From NCBI GenBank assembly GCA_023391535.1, contig JAEWAU010000051.1, positions 1 to 33,071 of the forward strand: 33,071 nt of DNA, in the 5' to 3' direction. Below, piece by piece: positions 24,132-32,914 of the stretch. Made by a program: the position numbers and the translations under genes. The stretch is from Bacillota bacterium (GTDB lineage: Bacteria; Bacillota; Clostridia; Oscillospirales; Ethanoligenentaceae). The notes under the pieces are model-generated. The model saw nothing but the letters and a program-made list of their open reading frames with translations. It was not told where the DNA came from and searched no databases. The first letter of the stretch is position 1. Every line of letters begins with the position of its first letter.

Positions 24132-24192
24132 AAATACCTTGAAAAAGAGATGCAATACTTTATTTAACGAATTTATCCGGGCAGGCTATAAT
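24132..24192 (+). promoter_or_regulatory. Duplicated promoter element, copy 2 (kimA)
   Basis: TTAACG (24164-24169) and TATAAT (24187-24192) are 17 bp apart, with AAATACC (24132) and GATGCAA (24149-24155) upstream at the same distances as in copy 1. The predicted start near 24199 leaves a leader of only about 34 nt, too short for a c-di-AMP riboswitch. Confidence 0.75.
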
Positions 24193-24232
24193 AAAGCCTA
24201 CCAGCGGAATTGATAGAAATGGCGGTGTTATT

Positions 24233-26113
24233 TTGTTCACGCGCATAAAGGCTTTGTTTATTGGAAAACCTCTGGAGAATGAAGCGATCGGCGTACAGAA
24301 ATACAATGTGCTGTTCGGGCTTCCCATTCTTGCGAGCGATTCGATTTCTTCCGTTGCCTACGCGAGCGAAGAAATTCTGATCGTCCTAATTCCGGCCATC
24401 GGCGCGCTGGCCTACCGGGAGCTCGGCTTTATCTCCGGCGCCATCATCCTCCTGCTTTTGATTCTGACCTTCTCTTACCGCCAGACGATACAGGCTTACC
24501 CGAACGGGGGCGGTTCCTACATCGTCGCCTCTGATAACCTGGGCAAGGTCGCGGGCGTTACGGCCGGCGCTTCGCTGGCGGTCGATTATATCCTCACCGT
24601 GGCGGTCAGCATCAGTTCGGGCACCGCGGCGATCACCTCCGCCTTTCCGGGTTTGTTTCCCTACCGCGTCGTGATCTGCGTGGGTATTCTGGCGCTGATC
24701 ATGCTGGGGAACCTCCGGGGCATACGGGAATCGTCCCGGCTGTTCAGCATCCCCACTTACGCCTTTATTCTCACCATGCTGCTCACCATTGTAGTGGGCG
24801 TCGTGCGCTACCGGCTGGGCGGCGTACATCCCGCCGCCGCGGCGGCGCCCGTACCTGCGGGCGGGCAGGCCGTCACGGTATTTCTGCTGCTCAGCGCGTT
24901 TTCCAACGGGTGCTCGGCGCTCACCGGCGTCGAAGCGGTCAGCAACGCGATCCCGAATTTTGAAAAGCCGCAGGTCAAAAACGCGCAGCACGTGCTGCTG
25001 CTGCTCTCGGGCTTCGTTCTGCTGATTTTCGGCGGCGTTTCGGTGCTGGCAAACATCTACCATGCCGTTCCGAGGGCGGATAACACGGTTCTTTCCCAAA
25101 TCGCGCTGGGCATTTACGGGAATACGCCCATGTACTACGTCGTGCAGGCGACCACCGCCGTCATCCTGGTAATGGCTGCGAATACCTCCTATTCGGATTT
25201 CCCCCTGCTGATGTCGCTCATCAGCCGCGATGGATTTGCTCCGCGGCAGCTTTCGCAGCGGGGCGACCGCCTGAGCTTTTCCAACGGGATTCTGCTGCTA
25301 TCCGCCGTGGCGGCCGTGCTGATCGTCGTGTTCCGGGGCGATACCAACCTGCTCATTCCGCTTTACGCCATCGGCGTGTTCATCTCGTTCACGCTCTCGC
25401 AGTTCGGCATGCTCCGGCACTGGCTCAAGCGCCGGGGCGAACACTGGCTGCACAAGGCCGTCATCAACGGCATCGGCGCGCTCGTCACCACCGTGGTGGT
25501 GCTCATTATCGGCACCACCAAGTTTCCCCACGGGGCGTGGATCGTCATCGTGCTCATTCCCCTGATGGTGGCCGGAATGCTCGCCGTCAAAAGGCATTAC
25601 ACCAACGTGGCGCACCAGCTCAAAGTGACCGAGAAGGAATGCGAGGCTGAGCACATCGACGAAAAGCTCTACCGGAACCGCGTGATCGTACCCATCGCGG
25701 GCGTCAACCGCGCAAGCCTGCGCGCGCTGCGCTATGCCATGACCATTTCCGACCATGTGGTGGCCTTCAGCGTCGTTATCGACGAGGAGGACGGCGATAA
25801 GGTGCGGGCCAAATACGATCACATGCACACGAAGGTGCCGCTCGTGGTTCGGTATTCCCCTTACCGCAAGATCGTAAAACCCCTTCTCGATTTTATCGAA
25901 TCGGAAGAATACCAGTATAAAAAAGGCGACATGGTCACGGTGATTCTGCCCGAATTCGAGGTGCACTCGTTATGGGAGCGCTTTTTGCATAACGGCTCGG
26001 GCCGCTATATCGCAAGGCAGCTGCTGCACTACAAGCACATTGTGGTGGCCACCATGCCGCTGCAGCTCAAAAACGAGGAAGGGCTCCTGAAGATCTGGGA
26101 GGCCGGAAAATAG
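24233..26113 (+). CDS. kimA: KimA-type potassium importer (APC superfamily)
   Basis: A 626-residue membrane protein with about 12 segments and a cytoplasmic C-terminal domain of roughly 150 residues. It matches Bacillus subtilis KimA (formerly YdaO) along its length: the N-terminus FTRIKALFIGKPLENEA, SSDxxSSVAY-like (ASDSISSVAYASEEILI), YPNGGGSYIVASDNLG and VDYILTVAVSISSGT are all family landmarks. KimA is a high-affinity K+/H+ symporter, and its C-terminal domain is controlled by c-di-AMP in Bacillus. The TTG start is supported by GGCGGTG 5 bp upstream and by agreement with the family N-terminus. In Bacillus the gene has a c-di-AMP riboswitch; none was seen here. Confidence 0.88.
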   Translation: MFTRIKALFIGKPLENEAIGVQKYNVLFGLPILASDSISSVAYASEEILIVLIPAIGALAYRELGFISGAIILLLLILTFSYRQTIQAYPNGGGSYIVASDNLGKVAGVTAGASLAVDYILTVAVSISSGTAAITSAFPGLFPYRVVICVGILALIMLGNLRGIRESSRLFSIPTYAFILTMLLTIVVGVVRYRLGGVHPAAAAAPVPAGGQAVTVFLLLSAFSNGCSALTGVEAVSNAIPNFEKPQVKNAQHVLLLLSGFVLLIFGGVSVLANIYHAVPRADNTVLSQIALGIYGNTPMYYVVQATTAVILVMAANTSYSDFPLLMSLISRDGFAPRQLSQRGDRLSFSNGILLLSAVAAVLIVVFRGDTNLLIPLYAIGVFISFTLSQFGMLRHWLKRRGEHWLHKAVINGIGALVTTVVVLIIGTTKFPHGAWIVIVLIPLMVAGMLAVKRHYTNVAHQLKVTEKECEAEHIDEKLYRNRVIVPIAGVNRASLRALRYAMTISDHVVAFSVVIDEEDGDKVRAKYDHMHTKVPLVVRYSPYRKIVKPLLDFIESEEYQYKKGDMVTVILPEFEVHSLWERFLHNGSGRYIARQLLHYKHIVVATMPLQLKNEEGLLKIWEAGK

Positions 26114-26149
26114 CAGCGCCGCCGCCCGGACGCAGCGCCCGGCGGCTGT

Positions 26150-26204
26150 AAAAAAGGGGTATTGCAAAATGAATTTTCAATTCATTTTGCAATACCCCTT
26201 TTTT
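26150..26204. terminator. Perfect 24-bp bidirectional terminator
   Basis: AAAAAAGGGGTATTGC plus AAAATGAA (26150-26173) pairs perfectly with 26181-26204 around a 7-nt loop. A and T runs at the two ends give a T tract on both strands. It serves the convergent kimA and araR transcripts. Confidence 0.92.
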
Positions 26205-26214
26205 GCGCAGCGAA

Positions 26215-27294
26215 TCAGAGCGTGCGCACGGAATCCCGCACGGCGAGCCGCGGGGGCAGCAGCCGGCGGATCGGCTTGCCGCCGCCGATGAGCTCCAGCA
26301 GCCCGTGGGCCGCGATGCTCCCGATTTCCTCGCGCTGCGCCTGCCCCACGGAGGTCAGCTTCACGGAGGAAAGCCGGCAGAGGTCCGAGTCGTCGAATCC
26401 CATCACCGAAAAATCCTGCGGCACGGAAAGCCCGCCCCGCTCGAACAGACGGATCGTTTTCAGCGCGATCTGGTCGTTGTAGCACAGAACGGCCGTGGAG
26501 CCGGAAAAACGCCGCAGCAGGACGCTGTCGAGCGCGCCGTCAAGCAGGTCGGGCATATCCTCCGTTGTGTACCAGACGACGGCGCTTTCGTCCAGGTGAA
26601 GGTCGTGCGCATACAGGCTGCGGAGAAACCCCTGGTACCGCCGGTGCCCCTGCATATCGTCGGATTTCATTACCGCGGCGATCTTCGTGTGCCCGCAGCG
26701 GATCAGGTGCTCGCCCGCCAGAAAGCCGGCGTGCTCGTCGTCCATCATCACGAAGGAGCTTTCAAAGGCGTCGTACCGGCTGTGGAGAAAAATGGCCGGG
26801 ATATTCTTTTCCGAAAACTGCCGCAGGAGGTCGAGGTTCGGGTTTGGCAGCGCGCTTTTGGTCGCTTCGATGATGAGGCCGTCCACCTCGTGCTGCAGCA
26901 TCGACCGCAGGCACAGCCGCTCTTTTTCCACCTTGTTTCCGGTGATGCCGAGCGTGATGGAGTACCCCTGCTGCGTCAGCACGCCCTCGATCGACCGGAT
27001 GATATTGGGAAAGATATAGTCGTCCATATAAGTGGTCAGAATTCCAACGGTATTTGTCCGCACCTTTTTGGAATTCACGTTTTTAACGAAGGTTCCGCTC
27101 CCACGCCGCTGCTCGAGCATTCCCTGCTTGGCAAGCTGCTCCACGGCCTTCCGCACCGTGAACCGGCTCACGGAAAACCGGCGGATCAGCTCGTTTTCCG
27201 TTGGAATCCGGTCGCCGTATCCAAGCTGTTTGGTTTCAATCTGCTCCCGGATATACGCGACGATCCGGTCGTATTTGTGCGACGTTTCTTCCAA
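26215..27294 (-). CDS. araR: Arabinose operon repressor, AraR-type (GntR DNA-binding, LacI-like sensor)
   Basis: A 359-residue regulator with an N-terminal GntR winged helix (about 5-70: GYGDRIPTENELIRRFSVSR, TVRKAVEQLAKQGML) fused to a LacI-type periplasmic-binding-like domain (from VGILTTYMDDYIFP to the end). This fusion is the hallmark of AraR, which releases DNA when it binds L-arabinose. The start is TTG 27294, 6 bp after GGAAGAGGGG. A longer frame to 27378 is rejected because its first codons are the -35 box of the promoter. It is divergent from araBAD, with two matching operator-like sites in the shared region. Confidence 0.88.
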   Translation of the reverse strand: MEETSHKYDRIVAYIREQIETKQLGYGDRIPTENELIRRFSVSRFTVRKAVEQLAKQGMLEQRRGSGTFVKNVNSKKVRTNTVGILTTYMDDYIFPNIIRSIEGVLTQQGYSITLGITGNKVEKERLCLRSMLQHEVDGLIIEATKSALPNPNLDLLRQFSEKNIPAIFLHSRYDAFESSFVMMDDEHAGFLAGEHLIRCGHTKIAAVMKSDDMQGHRRYQGFLRSLYAHDLHLDESAVVWYTTEDMPDLLDGALDSVLLRRFSGSTAVLCYNDQIALKTIRLFERGGLSVPQDFSVMGFDDSDLCRLSSVKLTSVGQAQREEIGSIAAHGLLELIGGGKPIRRLLPPRLAVRDSVRTL

Positions 27295-27349
27295 GCGCAA
27301 CCCCTCTTCCGTGTGCCGGGCCAGCGCTGCCCGGGCATCGACTGAGTAT

Positions 27350-27378
27350 ACTTTACCATTTCGGCACACCGGTGTCAA
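27350..27378 (-). promoter_or_regulatory. Sigma-A promoter of araR
   Basis: On the minus strand TTGACA (27378-27373) is followed after 17 bp by TAAAGT (27355-27350). It lies just downstream of operator 1, so autoregulation is likely. Confidence 0.6.
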
Positions 27379-27380
27379 TC

Positions 27381-27400
27381 AAATAAGTACGTATAAGTTT
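27381..27400. promoter_or_regulatory. AraR operator candidate 1
   Basis: Read on the minus strand this is AAACTTATACGTACTTATTT. It matches candidate 2 at 17 of 20 positions and shares the TACGTA core of Bacillus AraR boxes. It lies next to the araR -35 box. Confidence 0.65.
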
Positions 27401-27476
27401 TCGCCCCGCGCCGTTTGAACTTTTTGGGATGCCGCCGGAAGTCAGGAATAAAATTGTTTAAATCGCGGAAATGATC

Positions 27477-27505
27477 TTGAAAGTCCGACGCGATTGTGGT
27501 ACATT
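27477..27505 (+). promoter_or_regulatory. Sigma-A promoter of the araBADM operon
   Basis: TTGAAA (27477-27482) and TACATT (27500-27505) are exactly 17 bp apart. Transcription would start near 27512, about 34 bp before operator 2. Confidence 0.65.
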
Positions 27506-27545
27506 AGACGTAAAAATCAGGCGGATGGAGAGGCGAGCCGCGGGA

Positions 27546-27565
27546 GAAGTTATACGTACATATTT
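27546..27565. promoter_or_regulatory. AraR operator candidate 2
   Basis: GAAGTTATACGTACATATTT, in inverted orientation to candidate 1 and 17 of 20 identical to it. Its place about 35 bp after the predicted start suits a roadblock repressor; with candidate 1 it could support a DNA loop of about 165 bp. Confidence 0.65.
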
Positions 27566-27639
27566 ACGCAGCTTTTCCCCGGAGTTCCTCTTTTATCGAC
27601 AAGTAAGGATCAAGCAGGTATTTGGAAGGAGAGCGACCA

Positions 27640-29298
27640 ATGAAAGCAGTCATCGGAGTGGATTACGGAACCTTGTCCGGACGTGCGGTTCTCGTGAACG
27701 CCAAAACCGGCGAAGAGATTGCAAGCTCCGTTTACGAGTATCCGCACGGCGTGATGGACCGGGCGCTGTGGGACGGCACGCCCCTTGGGGACGACTGGGC
27801 GCTGGAGCACCCGCAGGATTACCTGGACGTGCTGCAACACACCATCCCGGCCGTGCTCAAAGAGGGCGGCGTTTCGCCGGAGGACGTAATCGGCGTGGGC
27901 ACGGATTTCACCGCCTGCACCGTTCTGCCCGTGAAGGCGGACGGCACGCCGCTGTGCTTCCTGCCGGAATTTGAGCACGAGCCGCACGCCTATGTGAAGC
28001 TGTGGAAGCACCATGCCGCGCAGGACAAAGCCAACCGCTTAAACGAGATTGCGCGCGCCCGCGGCGAGGCGTGGCTCGAAAACTACGGCGGCAAGATTTC
28101 CTCGGAGTGGGCCATCCCGAAGCTGTGGCAGGTGCTCGACGAGGCGCCCGCCGTCTATGAGGCGATGGACCGCTGGATCGAGGCGGCCGACTGGATTGTA
28201 TGGCAGCTTTGCGGAAAAGAAACGCGCAATTCCTGCACGGCGGGCTACAAGGCCATGTGGAACAAGAAAACGGGGTATCCTTCCGACGAATTTTTCGGAG
28301 CGCTGGACCCGCGCCTTGCGCATGCGGCGGAGGAAAAGCTTTCCCGCACCGTTACGCCGCTGGGCGAAAAGGCCGGGGAGATCACCGAGGAGGCCGCGCG
28401 CCTCACGGGCCTTAAACCCGGCACGGCCGTTTCCATCGGCAACGTGGACGCGCACGTTTGCGTTCCGGCCGTGGGCATCGACGGCCCCTTCAAGATGCTG
28501 GCCATCATGGGGACCTCCACCTGCCATATCATGATGGGCACCGAGGAAAAGCAGGTGCCCGGCATGTGCGGCGTGGTGGAGGACGGCGTCCTGCCCGGCT
28601 ATTACGGGTACGAGGCGGGGCAGTCCTGCGTGGGGGACCATTTCGCGTGGTTCATCGAAAACTGCCTGCCCGCCGCTTACGCCGAGCAGGCGCGCAAAGA
28701 GGGCAAAAGCGTGCACGCGTTTTTGCGTGAGCGCGCGCAGAGCCTGAAGCCGGGCGAAAGCGGGCTTCTGGCGCTCGATTGGTGGAACGGCAACCGCAGC
28801 GTGCTCGTGGACGTGGACCTCACGGGGCTGATGCTCGGCATGACGCTCCAGACAAAGCCCGAGGAAATCTACCGCGCGCTCATCGAGGCCACCGCCTACG
28901 GCACGCGCATGATCGTGGAAAATTACCGCGAGCATGGGGTGCCGGTGGAGGAATTCTTCGCCTCGGGCGGAATCAGCCAGAAGGACCCTATGATGATGCA
29001 GATCTACGCGGACGTGCTGAACATGCCGGTGAAAATCGCGGGCTCCCTGCAGGGCCCGGCTCTGGGCTCCGCCATTTTCGCCTCGAAGGCGGCTGGGGCC
29101 GCGGCCGGCGGCTACGACGACGTATTCGAGGCCGCGCGGGCTATGGGCCGCGTGAAGGATACGGTTTACTATCCCGTGCCGGAAAACGCCGCGGTTTACG
29201 ATCAGCTGTTCGCCGAATACCGCACATTGCACGATTATTTCGGCCGCGGCGCAAACGACGTGATGAAGCGGCTCAAAAGCCTGAAGCAATCGGTTTAA
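27640..29298 (+). CDS. araB: Ribulokinase
   Basis: A 552-residue FGGY-family sugar kinase that phosphorylates L-ribulose in the cytoplasm, the second step of L-arabinose use. The ATPase fold starts VIGVDYGTLSGRAVLV, with GVGTDFTACTVLPV following; these, with KLWKHHAAQ and SSEWAIPKLWQ, are typical of AraB. The C-terminal domain carries ASGGISQKDPMMMQIYADVL, the FGGY signature region. ATG 27640 follows GGAAGGAGAG. It is first in the operon, 41 bp before araA, and length agrees with the family (about 560). Confidence 0.94.
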   Translation: MKAVIGVDYGTLSGRAVLVNAKTGEEIASSVYEYPHGVMDRALWDGTPLGDDWALEHPQDYLDVLQHTIPAVLKEGGVSPEDVIGVGTDFTACTVLPVKADGTPLCFLPEFEHEPHAYVKLWKHHAAQDKANRLNEIARARGEAWLENYGGKISSEWAIPKLWQVLDEAPAVYEAMDRWIEAADWIVWQLCGKETRNSCTAGYKAMWNKKTGYPSDEFFGALDPRLAHAAEEKLSRTVTPLGEKAGEITEEAARLTGLKPGTAVSIGNVDAHVCVPAVGIDGPFKMLAIMGTSTCHIMMGTEEKQVPGMCGVVEDGVLPGYYGYEAGQSCVGDHFAWFIENCLPAAYAEQARKEGKSVHAFLRERAQSLKPGESGLLALDWWNGNRSVLVDVDLTGLMLGMTLQTKPEEIYRALIEATAYGTRMIVENYREHGVPVEEFFASGGISQKDPMMMQIYADVLNMPVKIAGSLQGPALGSAIFASKAAGAAAGGYDDVFEAARAMGRVKDTVYYPVPENAAVYDQLFAEYRTLHDYFGRGANDVMKRLKSLKQSV

Positions 29299-29339
29299 AC
29301 CGGAAAAACGACAATCCAATTTGAAAGGGAGCGGCAAAT

Positions 29340-30824
29340 ATGAATACGGCACTGAAAAAATACACGTTCTGGTTCGTGGTGGGCAGCCAGGATCTTTACG
29401 GCGAGGACGTTCTGAAAACGGTGGACCGGCACAGCCGGGCAATGGTGGACGCATGGAACGCGGCGGAGGATATCCCCTGCACGCTCGTGTGGAAGCCCGT
29501 GGTGCGCAATTCGGACGAAATCTGCGCCACGCTGGCGGCGGCGGACGCCGACCCGGACTGCGCGGGCGTCATCACGTGGATGCACACGTTTTCGCCGAGC
29601 AAAATGTGGATCCGCGGCTTTTCCGCGCTGCGCAAGCCGCTGCTGCATCTGAACACGCAGTTCAACCGCGATATCCCGTGGGACAGCATCGACATGGATT
29701 TCATGAACCTGAACCAGTCGGCTCACGGCGACCGGGAGCACGGGTATATTCTGGCGCGCATGCGCCTGCGGCAGAAGGTGATCTCCGGGTTCTGGCAGGA
29801 GGAAAAGACGCGCCGGCGCGTGGCGGGCTGGATGCGCGCGGCGGTGGGCGCGTTCGAGGGCGGCCGGCTGCGCGTGCTGCGCATCGGCGACAACATGCGC
29901 GAGGTTGCCGTTACCGACGGCGATAAGGTGGAGGCGCAGATCCGCTTCGGCTGGCAGATCGACGCCTACGGCGTGGGCGACATCATCCGCCGCGTGGAAG
30001 CCGTTACCGAAGCGGAGATCGATGCGCAGATGGAGGAATACCGTTCCAAATACGATTTTGCCACCGAAGATCTCGAAGCGGTGCGCTACCAGGCGCGCGA
30101 GGAAGTCGCGCTGAAGAAATTTCTCGAAGAAGGGAAGTTCGGGGCGTTCCACACCAATTTTGAGGATTTGCAGCAGCTGAGGCAGCTTCCGGGGCTCGCG
30201 GCGCAGGACCTGATGGCTCAGGGCTACGGCTTCGCGGCCGAGGGCGATTGGAAAACCGCCGCGCTCTGCCGCATCCTCAAGCGGATGACCGCCGATAAAA
30301 CCGGCGGCACCGCCTTTATGGAGGATTACACCTACAATTTCGACCCGGAAAACGGCCTGAACATGGGCAGCCACATGCTGGAGGTGTGCCCGTCCGTTGC
30401 GGCGGAGAAGCCGCGCATCGAGGTGCATCCGCTCGGCATCGGCGGCCGGGAAGACCCCGCCCGCCTGAGATTCCGCGCAAAATCCGGCCCGGCGGTGCTC
30501 GCCACCATCGTGGATATGGGCGACCGCATGCGCATGATCGTAAACGACGTGGAATGCCGGGAGCAGACACACGATATGCCGAAGCTGCCTGTGGCCGCGG
30601 TGCTTTGGAAGCCGCTTCCGAACCTCGAAACCAGCGCCGAGGCGTGGATCTACGCGGGCGGCGCACACCACAGTGTCCTCTCGTTCGACCTCACGGCCGA
30701 GGACCTGCGCGATTACGCCGAGATAAACGGCATCGAATTTATCCACATCGGCGCGCAAACGTGCATCGACGCGCTGCGCAAGGAGCTGCTCTGGAACGAT
30801 CTGATCTGGAAGCTGAAGCCGTAA
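29340..30824 (+). CDS. araA: L-arabinose isomerase
   Basis: A 494-residue enzyme that converts L-arabinose to L-ribulose in the cytoplasm. Family landmarks run throughout: FWFVVGSQDLYGE at the N-terminus, TWMHTFSPSKMWIRG, LLHLNTQFNRDIPW, DMDFMNLNQSAHGDREHG, and the C-terminal EFIHIGAQT. Length matches Bacillus AraA (about 496). AAAGGGAG precedes the ATG. It lies between araB and araD, with 14 bp to the latter. Confidence 0.96.
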   Translation: MNTALKKYTFWFVVGSQDLYGEDVLKTVDRHSRAMVDAWNAAEDIPCTLVWKPVVRNSDEICATLAAADADPDCAGVITWMHTFSPSKMWIRGFSALRKPLLHLNTQFNRDIPWDSIDMDFMNLNQSAHGDREHGYILARMRLRQKVISGFWQEEKTRRRVAGWMRAAVGAFEGGRLRVLRIGDNMREVAVTDGDKVEAQIRFGWQIDAYGVGDIIRRVEAVTEAEIDAQMEEYRSKYDFATEDLEAVRYQAREEVALKKFLEEGKFGAFHTNFEDLQQLRQLPGLAAQDLMAQGYGFAAEGDWKTAALCRILKRMTADKTGGTAFMEDYTYNFDPENGLNMGSHMLEVCPSVAAEKPRIEVHPLGIGGREDPARLRFRAKSGPAVLATIVDMGDRMRMIVNDVECREQTHDMPKLPVAAVLWKPLPNLETSAEAWIYAGGAHHSVLSFDLTAEDLRDYAEINGIEFIHIGAQTCIDALRKELLWNDLIWKLKP

Positions 30825-30838
30825 GGGAGGGGACTCTT

Positions 30839-31564
30839 ATGCTCGAAGTGCTCAAGGAGCAGGTGTGGAAAGCCAACCTGGAGCTGCCGGAGCACGGCCT
30901 TGTGGTGTTCACCTGGGGCAACGTGTCCGGCTACGACCCGGAAAGCAAATGCTTCGTCATCAAGCCCTCCGGCGTGCCGTACGAAAAGCTGCGGGCTTCC
31001 GATATGGTGGTCTGCGACCTCGAGGGCCGGAAGGTGGAGGGCGCCCTGAATCCTTCTTCCGATACGCCCACCCACGCGGTGCTCTACCGCCGTTTCCCCG
31101 GCGTGGGCGGCATCGTCCATACCCATTCGCGCTGGGCGGCGATCTGGGCGCAGGCCGGGCGGGATATCCCCGCCTACGGCACCACCCACGCCGATTATTT
31201 CTACGGGCCCGTTCCCTGCACGCGCCGGATGACGCCGGAGGAGATCGGCACCGCGACCACGGGGGCCTATGAACTGGAAACAGGCAATGTCATTGCGGAA
31301 ACCTTCGAATCCCGCGGCATCGACCCGGCCGCCGTGCCGGGGGCGCTCGTGCATTCCCACGGGCCTTTCGCGTGGGGAAAAAACTGCGCCGCCGCCGTGT
31401 ACAACGCCGTGGTGCTCGAGGAAGTGGCCATGATGGCGTGGCATACCGAAGGGCTTGGGGCGGCCGAACCTATGCAGCGGGAGCTGCTCGACAAGCACTT
31501 TCTGCGCAAGCACGGCTCCCACGCCTATTACGGCCAGGGCGCCGGCACCGCGCAGAAACACTGA
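30839..31564 (+). CDS. araD: L-ribulose-5-phosphate 4-epimerase
   Basis: A 241-residue class II aldolase-fold enzyme that turns L-ribulose 5-phosphate into D-xylulose 5-phosphate, the entry to the pentose phosphate pathway. The zinc ligands are visible in VHTHSRWAA and LVHSHGPFAWG, with TWGNVSGYD near the N-terminus and GTTHADYFYGPVPC in the centre. ATG 30839 follows AAGGGAGGGG; the same frame is open far upstream but only inside araA. Length is slightly above the Escherichia coli enzyme (231). Confidence 0.95.
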   Translation: MLEVLKEQVWKANLELPEHGLVVFTWGNVSGYDPESKCFVIKPSGVPYEKLRASDMVVCDLEGRKVEGALNPSSDTPTHAVLYRRFPGVGGIVHTHSRWAAIWAQAGRDIPAYGTTHADYFYGPVPCTRRMTPEEIGTATTGAYELETGNVIAETFESRGIDPAAVPGALVHSHGPFAWGKNCAAAVYNAVVLEEVAMMAWHTEGLGAAEPMQRELLDKHFLRKHGSHAYYGQGAGTAQKH

Positions 31565-31600
31565 GCGCGGGCCTTTTGCCCGGAATCGAAAGGAGCGTAA

Positions 31601-32860
31601 ATGGAAATCCGAATCGACCGGCTGAACGGCCCCTGCCCCTGCGGGGAAAGCCACACGGTTTCGCTGCGGGATGTCGTGCTGGAGCGGGGGGCGCTCGAAC
31701 GGCTGCCCGGTCTTCTGGCGCAGCCCGCTTACGAAAGCTGGCACACGCTTGCCGCCGTGTGCGACGAAAACACCTTTGAAGCCGCCGGGCGGCGCGTGTG
31801 CGCGCTGCTCCCGGCGGCGAGGCCCGTGGTGCTCCCCGCCGCAAACCTCCACGCGGACGAGCACGGGGTATCCCTGCTGCTGGAAGCACTTCCAGCACGA
31901 TGCGACGCTATGCTGGCCGTAGGGTCGGGCACTATTCACGACATCACGCGCTTCGTGGGCAAGGAAAAGGGCCTGCCGTTTCTCAGCGTACCCACCGCCG
32001 CCAGCGTGGACGGGTTCGTTTCCTCCGTAGCCGCCATGACCTGGGGCGGCTATAAGCGGACGTTTCCGAGCGTTCCGCCCGTGGCCGTGGCGGCGGATAC
32101 CTCCGTGATCGCGGCCGCTCCGGCGCGCCTCACGCGCTCCGGCTTCGGCGACCTGTTGGGGAAATATATCGCCCTTGCCGATTGGAAAATCGCCCATTGC
32201 GTTACGGGGGAGCCCTTCTGCGAGCGCATCTGCGCGCTGGAGGAACAGGCGCTGGAGGAAGCCGTCCGCCTGGCGGGCAGCTCCATGGACGAGCGTTTCT
32301 GCGAGCAGCTCATGGCCGGCCTGCTGCTCTCCGGCATCGCGATGCAGATGACGGGAAATTCCCGCCCGGCATCCGGCGCGGAGCACCACTGCTCGCACCT
32401 GTGGGAGATGGAAGTGATTTCGCCGCATCTGGACGCGCTGCACGGCGAAAAGGTGGGCGTGGGCACGCTGCTTGCGGCCCGCGCATACCACGGCGCGGAG
32501 CGGCGCCTGCGGGAAGGCTCCTTTGCGGTTCCGCCTTACGAAGGGCCGGAATGGGAGGACCTGCGGCGGGCCGCGGGGGAAAGGCGGCTCGAATCCTTCC
32601 TGGAGGAAAACACGCCGGACCCATTGGCTTCCGTGCCGGAAAACACCCTCCGGGAACGTGCGGGCGAGATGGCCGCGCTGCTGCGGGAAATCCCCTCCGA
32701 AGAGCGGCTCGAAGGCCTGCTTGCCTCCGTGGGGGCCAAACGGTCGCTCGGGGATATCGGCCTGAACGAAACGCTGCGCGAACCCACGCTGCGCTTCGCG
32801 CCTTATGTGCGCCGCCGCCTCACGTTTCTGCGGCTGATGAAGCGTTTCCGGTTCCCGTGA
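31601..32860 (+). CDS. araM: sn-Glycerol-1-phosphate dehydrogenase-like, AraM
   Basis: A 419-residue member of the iron-containing alcohol dehydrogenase-like superfamily. The nucleotide-binding stretch AVGSGTIHDITRF, FLSVPTAASVDGF, the metal-site region FGDLLGKYIALADW, and SHLWE and HGEKVGVG fit AraM/glycerol-1-phosphate dehydrogenase. In Bacillus AraM makes sn-glycerol 1-phosphate and lies in the arabinose operon as here, though its part in arabinose use is not settled. AAAGGAG precedes the ATG, 36 bp after araD. Other araL/N/P/Q genes of the Bacillus operon are not in the window. Confidence 0.85.
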   Translation: MEIRIDRLNGPCPCGESHTVSLRDVVLERGALERLPGLLAQPAYESWHTLAAVCDENTFEAAGRRVCALLPAARPVVLPAANLHADEHGVSLLLEALPARCDAMLAVGSGTIHDITRFVGKEKGLPFLSVPTAASVDGFVSSVAAMTWGGYKRTFPSVPPVAVAADTSVIAAAPARLTRSGFGDLLGKYIALADWKIAHCVTGEPFCERICALEEQALEEAVRLAGSSMDERFCEQLMAGLLLSGIAMQMTGNSRPASGAEHHCSHLWEMEVISPHLDALHGEKVGVGTLLAARAYHGAERRLREGSFAVPPYEGPEWEDLRRAAGERRLESFLEENTPDPLASVPENTLRERAGEMAALLREIPSEERLEGLLASVGAKRSLGDIGLNETLREPTLRFAPYVRRRLTFLRLMKRFRFP

Positions 32861-32894
32861 AGCCGCGGGGAAGCGGCGGAGGGCGCTTTGCGGG

Positions 32895-32900
32895 TATAAT
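32895..32900 (+). promoter_or_regulatory. -10-like TATAAT before the right transaldolase copy
   Basis: A consensus TATAAT in a GC-rich gap 38 bp before the ATG. No good -35 box was found at 16-18 bp, so the gene may also be read through from araM. Confidence 0.35.
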
Positions 32901-32914
32901 TGATTTGATTCCGT

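Noticed and set aside
23414..24232. c-di-AMP (ydaO-type) riboswitch before kimA
   Set aside because: None of the conserved blocks recalled for this class were seen on the plus strand; only a model search could settle it.
27295..27378. Longer AraR start at TTG 27378
   Set aside because: Its first codons coincide with the -35 box TTGACA, no ribosome binding site precedes it, and a purine-rich site fits TTG 27294.
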